In this document: piece after piece, positions 35,801-41,634 of the stretch
Layout of the letters: each line of letters opens with the position of its first letter
Position numbering within the stretch: the first letter of the stretch is position 1
Source: a virus
Strand: one strand, 5' to 3'
Length of the DNA stretch: 64,000 nucleotides
IMG/VR virus record: IMGVR_UViG_3300046787_000099
Location: 1 to 64,000 of that record
Translations under genes and position numbers: made by a program
Notes under the pieces: generated by a model
What the model saw: only the letters and a program-made list of their open reading frames with translations
Told to the model about the DNA's origin: nothing
Database searches by the model: none

Positions 35801-38686
35801 ATTAGCTCTATCATTACCAACAATGTTATCAGAGTTGATAGTACCGTTCATCACGTTAGCATCACTCTTCTTACTATCTGGTTCTCTATCACCACCCTCA
35901 AGCAATTCTCCTTGTGTATCTAAAGATGCAACAAGTTCTGCATTAAGTGCTTCATTCTTCTTTAACTCTTCCTCTTCTTGTCTAGCTTTTTCTAGTTTCT
36001 CAAATGCAGCTTTAGCCTTCTTAGCAAAAGACTTCTCAATAGCATTCATCAACTCTGGATTATCAAACGAATTGACAACCTCTAACTTATCTACACCTTC
36101 AGCATTAGCTGCTATCTTTTGTAACTCAGTAAGTCCTTCTGCTTTCTCCACCTCAGCATCAATAACATCATTAAGAATGTCATTGATTTCTTTAGATGAG
36201 TTATCTGCTTCACTTAGTTTGTAAGCCTTGAAATCATCTGGCTTCAGGTAAGTAACAGAACCATCAGGCATCTTCACTTCAAACTCTCCACCTAATGTTG
36301 TAGCAAGAACAGTCATCTTAGGAGCAAGATATAACTGGTTGCCAATACGCATAGCAGGTTGTGATAAAGAATACTCCTTACCAATCTCTAACTCTTTACC
36401 AATAGTTTTTGTCTTACCATCCTCTTCGATGTCCTGCTTAACAATAGCAGCAGGTTGTTCAGTTACACCAATAGGTAACTCCTCTACATCTTGGTAATCT
36501 TCAGGATTGTTTTTGATCTTGTCATACTCATCGATGTATAACTTTCTACGAAGAGACATCTCCATTACATCAGATAAATTCTCTTTCAATCTATCTTTTG
36601 TCTCACTCACTACATCAAGATCATTGATCTGTGCCAATGCTTCTTTAGTAGCAGCAACATTCACCTTCTTATCTTTGATAAGAGATTGTAACACATCTGT
36701 TGTGTTAATACCACTTGCTAATAATGAGTTATTAACTTGAGGAATACGTTGGTCATAGTTGTTGATCTTTGCCATAGCATAGACCATCTTATCCATAACT
36801 GATGGATTGTAAACTGGTTTACCATTCTCATCACGTACATCTGCATATCTATCTTCAACTACAGTGTATAACTCAGCTACACTCTTTGTAAGAGCCTCTA
36901 AGTTATTAAGTCTTTCATTGAACTGAGGTCTTGTCTCATTAGGATTAACAATACCACTATTAACAAGCTCATTGAATCCTTCTTGTGTAGCAGCTTGAGT
37001 CTTGTAATATCCTAACTCTTGTGCAACAAAGTCTTCTTTACCATACTTGATGCGAGGCATTAAGTAAGATAGAGTGTAGTCATGCTCAGCATCTTTCTCT
37101 TCTAACACATCATTTGCTAAGATAGCATTCTGTCTAGCTTTCTGAGAACCAATACCAATACCTACATACTTAACTTGATCACGAAGAACATCTTGAATCT
37201 TACTGTTATTCAAAGCAGCAATAGCAATCTCTGTATTAACAGCTCTTTGTCCACCTGTTCCTAAGAACCCTCTTTCTTTAACCTCACCTCTAGCTTGTTG
37301 AATACCTCCAGAGATACCACCAATAAGCATACTCTCTAAACCTTCCTTAGTACTTAAAGCTTGATCAACACCTTCTCCAAAGATGTTTCCCATTGCTCCA
37401 TACATACCAGTAAGTAGGCTAGAAGTATCCTCTCTATTCTTGTAAGCTTTGTCAAAGAAGTTATACACACCTGTTTGAATAGCATACTGTGCTCCTTCTT
37501 CAAATGCTTCTGAAGGAGAGAATACTAAACCACCAAGATTTCTTGTAGTAACAGCAGCCTTGCCAAGAATAGTTTTAGGAGTGAATGCAGTAACTACACC
37601 ACTTACTTCTTTTTGCTCAAGCTCATTAATTAATGCTTTATCAAATCTTCTAGATGATCCTAAGATTTTAGGAAGCTGAAGATAGTTAGTTGCTGATAAC
37701 AACAAGAAGTTTGCACCTAATGTATTGTTACCCACTTGACTAGCGTAGTCATTGATGTTATCTAATTCTTCACCTTGTGGGTTTCTACCATATACTCTCT
37801 TGAACTCTTCAATAGCATTAGCTCTGAAGTTGTTCATGTTCTGAAGACTCTCAATAGAACCTTCTCCCAAAGCACCCATTGTTGAAATGGTAACACGCTC
37901 ACCATTCTTTAGAATGTTTTGTGCAAATGGATTCTTTAAATACTTCTGTGCTACAGATGTTAATGCTCCATCAAATGCTGTATATTTCTCAGCTTGAGGA
38001 ACAAGAGACATAGCTTCTTCAACTGCTGTAGCAGTTTCCATACCACGACCAGCTTGAACCAATCGGTTAGTGATACCAATAGCTCCTAAAGCTTTTGCCC
38101 ACAAAGCACCACCACCTAATGCACCTAGAGAATATCCTAGGTTCTTCATCACTTTATCAGACCAGAAGTTACCTGTCAATAAGTTATCAGGAGACCACCA
38201 CTCAGCATCTCTTTCTTGAGTGCTATAGAAGTTAGGAAGAGCATCCTCGAAATACTTGTTTACCTCATCTGCTTTATTGTTAACCTCATTGTCATAAAGA
38301 GATGAAAGTTTACCTGTTTCAAATACTTGGTTAACTCCATAAAGAAGACCAGCAGTACCAGCTAAGAAAGATGAAGCAGCAGTTCCTGTCATCTTAATAG
38401 CACCATTAAGAAACTTCTCACCAATACCCTGTTGTTGGGCATACATCTCCTCTAGATCCTGACCAGGTCTACTAGATGCATATCTGTTTCCAGTATATAC
38501 AGAAGATAGAGGAATAGAAGAAACTCCTGGTTTAATATTACTTACTGTTTGATTAAAGTAATCATTAAACGATAACTGACTTCCTGGTGTCTGTGTGCTA
38601 ACGGGAACAGGTCTAGGAACACTTCTATCAGGTACTGTTGGAGCTTCAAGATAACCTCTTTGGTTGATTATTTTTTCTTCTGGCAT
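26849..38686 (-). CDS. Giant virion RNA polymerase fusion protein, crAss-like type
   Basis: A 3945-residue protein with no signal peptide. Near residue 3015 RIPTQNKNSIDAF is followed about 30 residues later by GSDFDIDKLSIYF (near 3053). This parallels RAPTLHRLGIQAF and NADFDGDQMAVH of RNA polymerase beta-prime, the double-psi barrel that holds catalytic magnesium; crAss-like virion polymerases use the same DFDID form. An upstream GGMKVQIPSTLL stretch and a later GKYAIGIAAVSQTNHSL region probably belong to the core. The N-terminal third has hydrophobic segments (near 85-110 and 185-210). A Pro/Ala linker lies near 1355-1400, and a HEVFE motif, possibly a decayed zincin, near 1687. phi14:2 gp66 is about 2180 residues, so this is far larger. 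It likely enters the host with DNA and transcribes early genes. Polymerase confident; other domains unknown. Confidence 0.85.
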   Translation of the reverse strand: MPEEKIINQRGYLEAPTVPDRSVPRPVPVSTQTPGSQLSFNDYFNQTVSNIKPGVSSIPLSSVYTGNRYASSRPGQDLEEMYAQQQGIGEKFLNGAIKMTGTAASSFLAGTAGLLYGVNQVFETGKLSSLYDNEVNNKADEVNKYFEDALPNFYSTQERDAEWWSPDNLLTGNFWSDKVMKNLGYSLGALGGGALWAKALGAIGITNRLVQAGRGMETATAVEEAMSLVPQAEKYTAFDGALTSVAQKYLKNPFAQNILKNGERVTISTMGALGEGSIESLQNMNNFRANAIEEFKRVYGRNPQGEELDNINDYASQVGNNTLGANFLLLSATNYLQLPKILGSSRRFDKALINELEQKEVSGVVTAFTPKTILGKAAVTTRNLGGLVFSPSEAFEEGAQYAIQTGVYNFFDKAYKNREDTSSLLTGMYGAMGNIFGEGVDQALSTKEGLESMLIGGISGGIQQARGEVKERGFLGTGGQRAVNTEIAIAALNNSKIQDVLRDQVKYVGIGIGSQKARQNAILANDVLEEKDAEHDYTLSYLMPRIKYGKEDFVAQELGYYKTQAATQEGFNELVNSGIVNPNETRPQFNERLNNLEALTKSVAELYTVVEDRYADVRDENGKPVYNPSVMDKMVYAMAKINNYDQRIPQVNNSLLASGINTTDVLQSLIKDKKVNVAATKEALAQINDLDVVSETKDRLKENLSDVMEMSLRRKLYIDEYDKIKNNPEDYQDVEELPIGVTEQPAAIVKQDIEEDGKTKTIGKELEIGKEYSLSQPAMRIGNQLYLAPKMTVLATTLGGEFEVKMPDGSVTYLKPDDFKAYKLSEADNSSKEINDILNDVIDAEVEKAEGLTELQKIAANAEGVDKLEVVNSFDNPELMNAIEKSFAKKAKAAFEKLEKARQEEEELKKNEALNAELVASLDTQGELLEGGDREPDSKKSDANVMNGTINSDNIVGNDRANQFGFNLDNFPNRDKIRGVYVTYNNEDKLIPGLTQYLKDQGGEYAKDVDPKETIAMVLVQQNEDGSLQLVDKNGEVIPEGANALENAVFQVKPGPGLKWSKAYTKGGSTDMFRKTTPEETKELLRNQYDAWRKSTIASTEISTFPVNSSFGIPMKLTDDNGKEIQDGRAGAIEAGLITEDELANGPVITIPTTNDTLTGGTSSFKNPIAKAFLKVGNEYVKLDNRRISEKEANLLFKVIHKIAENAQRDGNIQSLESQRLIKYLRSVVYWGTPTTPQGESKPAGNNSVWFDNGMLLISNPVQTFPFAPQALENSKDEIVAALTGIFNNANLSMIKSDDEYAEITNITDAGEIQTKRWPNYQSFLLSGKDREGSEIPLSVNMRPGVNRKGIYFIDKQEADKFAAPVPAPKPVAVKPILPGAPKKTQAPAADPVADIERRRKEELKAEANGLRTARKGDKGIFWTQFKGARQDNETDREVEVEAVSKYGVKFKGDKDFTNFQSYFYFTNTTKAQQINAKYDAELAALKPKAPAQPTVIDLTGKKANSVTIPTVGTIEFTLDAAANQADPTAGFGFVSDSANNTAAIEALMAAKGIDANAAKGIIAGSILNKYKSDIAAYVAEEEDELEFTIPDAFDETYTASEDERMNSQMNDEADDEVLRAIVSEQAKQFEGENWTQLEGWLKANFPNVPVYRVKNVITATNGMQAWGMLKDGAIYLYQNAEAGTAYHEVFEAVWKMFTSPQERQDILNEFKSRKGSFVDRPTGRDVKFSEATDLEAKEQLAEEFREYTLNPKVEGPKSFIGQLFHDLVKFIKEFFTGPTAVSNTDKLFKKIGTGYYKQYSPMHSSLSFAKKGFINIEDVYASDEAEYSIANFTGAEQHDLIQQMTYLTLKDLVVNNKSLFKVNDLYKKKSELYAKLKEDLQKTVLKSKKAALANIANGTMTKEEAAPIIAKSNAMWKAIDNEENWNQIAAKHQERLKSYNIEFDENDELVRNEEDKTKEINDDATKIDLFRKINPAVKLLLSTLPYVKKNDTNGKLELIYSSINGVQLIPSTQAYMAIMNRVNKSRNLEEMMEGIRALANDDINYQTIYTRLTKNSDLSQPADLSKLNNIHDIQLLAAFWRSFKKQSPNVKNVFVLENGEVVVGDSNFTTAARQASEEFMNNIRKVLQGKNNPYFTYNAKDRVYEGKKGSTKSISFDAANDSQQIAMMTAFLRQFGIVFNPKDILSDKITSGERDMFKEATIYLRDSIGKGQKMFKIDSGKNSLDITGRLRQLSEIKAKIDNPEFSSTYYNVKGERTQTFIGTNAASDLYDMLSQISNKSELRNTQYEYLLDDVFSANSVILKKMFNPTTGAVNKSALQLMKPSYADGLVNLSTGKRKQSSKLTYKERLTQELNMNLAGYYLNLVPGDSSMEWMLYMGNPITKDNLLDGYDKVYDIFQGYFIDEMNLARANRPVAKGRVSSDMRFMKAVLGDTLHDKLIKKEGSPEEIYEANKEDIDAAVLKFISTESSKFRSVLMNYGVLTQNEENNYNIEGVAVSKKNNLSPDELFLEMNALNASYIINNIEMHKLIYSDPYQYSDELKRIKNFNSPRQAIINSSVELNKAMNRVWNKGYKKGDIGNTDFNKDFFKTVTLSDVMGTSSLEGYGTFEETDGGGFITLKAYRNFRIRAGEWNENEELQYKYDVAFEKNKKDIALSSEEAAIYEAGNPQVKSAYTPLKPIVSGNKADGEKYNDVMLDKFALYPLSYRIAYELNPESNAVKMYDKMQTEGVDYAVYNSGRKVGANKSHDLYNADGSFNTNEFTKENTVKVPFAIMSIQSEVPSKDTALVTRGSQVTKLITMDYMEAGVPVDFKEGSSFAERYKAWNDLKTEEAKEKASPLYKEVKNNQKFLELITENGFNTLLDKLGIKIVDGKYEVDDFAKMTEILRQEILKREVNDNITSALADFDKAESLVDVYQQINTILYSIADKNVISPKISGGMKVQIPSTLLESVRAKKEGGAYTSDVLGFYEKDGKHVAEIMVGRWFDTDMTDADLLEYLNTTPEGQKILSGLAFRIPTQNKNSIDAFVIKQFLPKEFGDSVVIPSALVKKVGSDFDIDKLSIYFKNVYPGVDGKPTLVEYKGSEEATKDFYGKVYDKLSEKEDYYIKKELERLALADDVDYDTDYESATRDAEERLMLKQESQASRRDAFVDNMYRKSLENEYIQSSENLVTNDRNFDQLVKPNSADQLKKLSNIVSTRLRSESFDYTAVGNLLNRSFMSRLRQAFVSGKYAIGIAAVSQTNHSLNQRQPIIVDRLRMVNMPLQERQWLGDGIVKFQKYNRIAIDGKTYPTLSMINNAATKPQNISDILGQFIDGYVDISKGPWIMELGATPNVASTWLFLTKLGVPINTVAFFMNQPIIREYLRSVENAGYSWLFIDDIVESTKANYRTSKDLISKMNVVPGETELLNMVGKKNLTTSENAAQQFMLDEFLKYAKMAEQLFNVTQGSNFDTSTFNNPYLVFKKQEQLKKAQQSIVTSVDDLLENSFIGKLNEIINETRNALATVLTSDKQNVRTVIEKTLTPYTNLPDREFVKLAQKAVNDLFDWAVQTDRRINTNLANILVNKEDSVSTARRILEFKEDVMSNPEHPLYRNHVINLIDAKLSDVEGGIDNISIKNKDNKAYDQNQMIYGFREIKEYLNGSDNNLYGALVRLAVVQSGLSNSPISFTSLLPYEDFKEVYGRTMATIEEKENLSDYHTLAVFQRNNWADDDVTPYRKAKRTESGNYNNNMKFAPKVNLAVIQGKLPKMLKLDSRAREANKDVIVYQWQDQNLTPAEQKLRDEKKARGDYSYINKGLFQKVYTDEAKTEALTIKDFYGNTQYVYKMINAWGDSFKANEFYTVARPSAFTENGFLPVQYSVEETQNGLTYTSNEVSDAAIVPYFVSPKTEEVAPEEEVVAKDAVTNPVIEVAPKKVVTPPNQLSLFNDAEVSAVINKKEKESERCNAK

Positions 38687-38687
38687 T

Positions 38688-41546
38688 TTATTGTCTATTG
38701 AAATCTGAAACTGTTAAACTCTTCATACCCATGATTACTTTTTGTAAGTCTTCATTGCCTGGAGTTTTTCTTACAATAACATTGTTATTAGGATCTTTAT
38801 AGTAGAATACTCCATAGTATTTACCATTCTCATATTTAACATTTGCTTCTAAGTCTACATTAGGTACTGATGAAAAGTTAGGGAAGTCACCTTTCTTAAA
38901 CTCAGTATCACCATTGTAATATGCTTGCTTAGTATTTGGATTACCTTGAGATGTCTTACCACCTTGTTGGCTAATCTTAGTTTTGATAATTGATGTTTGC
39001 TTAGGTTGATATAAAGAACCTGCATTAATACCAAGTCTTAACATTGCTTCATCTGGTGCAACTACCATTCCTCCTTTTCTTCCTTCATTTGGAGTAGCAG
39101 CAACAATCTCAACCATAGGTGCATTATTTTTACCTATAACAATTTGTGCTTCAACAGTACCACCTTTCTCAAAGAAATCTTTATCTGCTAATGCAGTACC
39201 AAATCCTTCAAAGTCAGGACTTAAGTTCTTACCACTAGTTGCGTAGTTACCTGCAAATCTTCTAATGTTAGAAATAGAGTTCTTATCAGTTTCTGAATCT
39301 CCTGTTAATAAAGGAAGCTTAAGATTAGGATCAATCTGATAATGATCTTTAATCACTTTAGCTTGTGTCTCATACACCTTACTTAATACTTTGCTATCTA
39401 ACTTAGGAACAATGTTTTTCAAGAATCCTAAATCTACATCAGCATATTTAGATTCTCCACCAAGTAGTTGACGACCATAATCAATAGCTGAACCAGCAAA
39501 TGATTTACCACTGCGAAGAGTTGAAGTAATAAATTGTCCAGACTGTATTAATTCTGGTCTATTAGAAGCATACTCAAGAGTATGATCTAATAAGAAGTCT
39601 AATCCTTTGTTTGCTAATCTTCTACCAGCTTCATCACCTGCTTTTCTTACACCTTCATCAATTAAGAATCCAGCAACAGATTGATTACCCTTTAAGTATA
39701 AAGCAAGATCATATTGATCTGTAGGAGTCAATGTAAATTTAGTTCCTTGATATGTTCCAGAAACAGGCTTAACGTTTGTGATAGTAGCCTCTTTCATTGC
39801 ATTCTGTCCAACAATGTTAGCTGTTGTACTTAACACATTGTTTCTCACTGTAGAAACATCTTGGAACTCTTTAGAACTATTTCTGTATATGTTAAGAGCA
39901 TCTACTAAATCAGGATTCTTTTGAAGAGTAGCAGCAGGTAGTTTCTGTATATTCTGAATACCTCTGTAAGTCCACCAAGACTTAAACTCATCCATAGTCT
40001 TTCCTGGAGGTTTAGCATTCTCAATAAGAGTTTTGATTGCTTGTGCTTTTGGAATACCATTAGCAATCAATCTATCTAACTTAGCTAACTCTGTAGTAGA
40101 ATTAGCAAACATTCCATTCCAAATAAGATTATCTTGTGCACTAGAGAATTTCTCAGCAGCACTAGTATAGTCAGTGTCTAGTTTATTGATTACACCAAAG
40201 TCAGAAGGTTGTTCACCTTGCTCAGGAACTAATCCCATACCACCAGCAGCAGGCACTAATGTATCTGGAACACCATCACCATCAGTATCAACCATTTGAC
40301 CACCTTTGCCTCCACGCATTCCTGCGATCTTCAACTGAGTTTCTTGACTACCTTTAGCAATTCTTTCAGCACTAGCTCTACCTAATGCAGCAATAGATTC
40401 TCTACTAGACATCTCTTGCTGTCTTAGTTTTATCTCATTTGCATCTTTAGTAAGCTTGTACTCAGCTTCCCAAGCTGGATTATCTACTATAGTTGTGCTA
40501 GTACGAACTGAACCATACATAGATGTCATATTCTTTATAACATCATCTGAGTATAACTTAGCTTTAGCAGCATTAGGATCAGCTGAAGCAATCTTCATAT
40601 ACTCATCGTAATGATTCTTAGTATTATCAATATCTAATTGTAACTTATCAATATCATCTTGAACATCTTCACCAGCACCTTTACGTAATGCTAGTTCCAT
40701 CATTTGATCATACTGAGTATCAAGGATCTGACCTTTTTGAGAACCTAATGATTTTGTCAATTGCTCACCATCCATACCTCTGTATGTGTAGCGACCTTCA
40801 ATACCTAGTTGTTTCTTAACTCTAGGATCAGACATAATCATACCAATGGTACCCATAACTTCTTTAGGAAGTCTTCCCTCAGCCTCAAGACGTTTCATTG
40901 CTGGAGAGTAAATAGGTCTCTTTCCAATAACACGACCTTTGTCATCAACAATAGTCTTGTATTGAACATTACCTTTAGCATCTGTTTGGAACACTTGATC
41001 AAAGGAATACTTACCAGGCTTAACAGCATCAAACTGTTCCTTAGTAAATTTCTGCCAATCAAATGCTTTAGAATACTCACCATTGAATGATGTATCTAAC
41101 TTACCATCAGATAGCCAACTATTAACCTCATCGTTGAATACAGTCTCATTTGCAGGATTATATGTTCCTGCTTTCTTATCTGCCTCCATCTCAGTCATGA
41201 AGTTTCTGATTCTTTGAGTAGAACCAACTGCACGTTGAATAGTAGGATCCTTAACAACTTGTGTAGCCATTCCTCCAACAGAGTTAACTAACTGTTGATT
41301 AGAGAAATCACCAGCAGCTACAGTGCGTAGCTTGCCACCAAGATCGTTAAGTTTAGATTGGAGATATTGCTTATGTTCAGGTTTAATAACATCTAATCCA
41401 GCTATATTATCGATATAGGCTTGAATCTTTTGTACCCCTTGATCATACTGTTGTTGCTTTTGCATACCAACAGCAACCATTGCTTCAACAGGAAGCTGTT
41501 GAATGTAAGGGTTAAAACTGGAAATAGCGTCTGTGAATGAAGCCAT
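38688..41546 (-). CDS. Large structural/cargo protein, 952 residues
   Basis: A mostly helical protein starting MASFTDAISSFNPYIQQLPV, with a segment rich in Gln (MQKQQQYDQGVQKIQAYI). Near residue 425 it carries DTDGDGVPDT, a calcium-binding EF-hand or type-3 thrombospondin loop. The C-terminal third is beta-rich and contains KYENGKYYGVFYYKDPNNN. It lies between the polymerase and the 992-residue protein, and follows a strong promoter. Large proteins at this place in crAss-like genomes are packaged inside the capsid or tail and delivered with DNA. I recognise the type by context and N-terminus, not by a defined domain. Confidence 0.65.
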   Translation of the reverse strand: MASFTDAISSFNPYIQQLPVEAMVAVGMQKQQQYDQGVQKIQAYIDNIAGLDVIKPEHKQYLQSKLNDLGGKLRTVAAGDFSNQQLVNSVGGMATQVVKDPTIQRAVGSTQRIRNFMTEMEADKKAGTYNPANETVFNDEVNSWLSDGKLDTSFNGEYSKAFDWQKFTKEQFDAVKPGKYSFDQVFQTDAKGNVQYKTIVDDKGRVIGKRPIYSPAMKRLEAEGRLPKEVMGTIGMIMSDPRVKKQLGIEGRYTYRGMDGEQLTKSLGSQKGQILDTQYDQMMELALRKGAGEDVQDDIDKLQLDIDNTKNHYDEYMKIASADPNAAKAKLYSDDVIKNMTSMYGSVRTSTTIVDNPAWEAEYKLTKDANEIKLRQQEMSSRESIAALGRASAERIAKGSQETQLKIAGMRGGKGGQMVDTDGDGVPDTLVPAAGGMGLVPEQGEQPSDFGVINKLDTDYTSAAEKFSSAQDNLIWNGMFANSTTELAKLDRLIANGIPKAQAIKTLIENAKPPGKTMDEFKSWWTYRGIQNIQKLPAATLQKNPDLVDALNIYRNSSKEFQDVSTVRNNVLSTTANIVGQNAMKEATITNVKPVSGTYQGTKFTLTPTDQYDLALYLKGNQSVAGFLIDEGVRKAGDEAGRRLANKGLDFLLDHTLEYASNRPELIQSGQFITSTLRSGKSFAGSAIDYGRQLLGGESKYADVDLGFLKNIVPKLDSKVLSKVYETQAKVIKDHYQIDPNLKLPLLTGDSETDKNSISNIRRFAGNYATSGKNLSPDFEGFGTALADKDFFEKGGTVEAQIVIGKNNAPMVEIVAATPNEGRKGGMVVAPDEAMLRLGINAGSLYQPKQTSIIKTKISQQGGKTSQGNPNTKQAYYNGDTEFKKGDFPNFSSVPNVDLEANVKYENGKYYGVFYYKDPNNNVIVRKTPGNEDLQKVIMGMKSLTVSDFNRQ

Positions 41547-41562
41547 GAGTGAGTATAATTAA

Positions 41563-41593
41563 CAAATATAATTTAAAATATTACATATACAAA
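41563..41593 (-). promoter_or_regulatory. Bacteroidota-type promoter for the 952-residue/polymerase/nuclease operon
   Basis: On the minus strand TTTG at 41593-41590, 19 bases, TATATTTG at 41570-41563, the best match to the consensus in this window. Transcription should start near 41556, about 10 bases ahead of the ATG at 41546. A 6-bp inverted repeat (ACTAAC 41598-41603 with GTTAGT 41608-41613) just upstream may end the preceding transcript weakly. Confidence 0.75.
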
Positions 41594-41634
41594 GACTACT
41601 AACAAAAGTTAGTAATCTTGTATAACCAGTTTGA

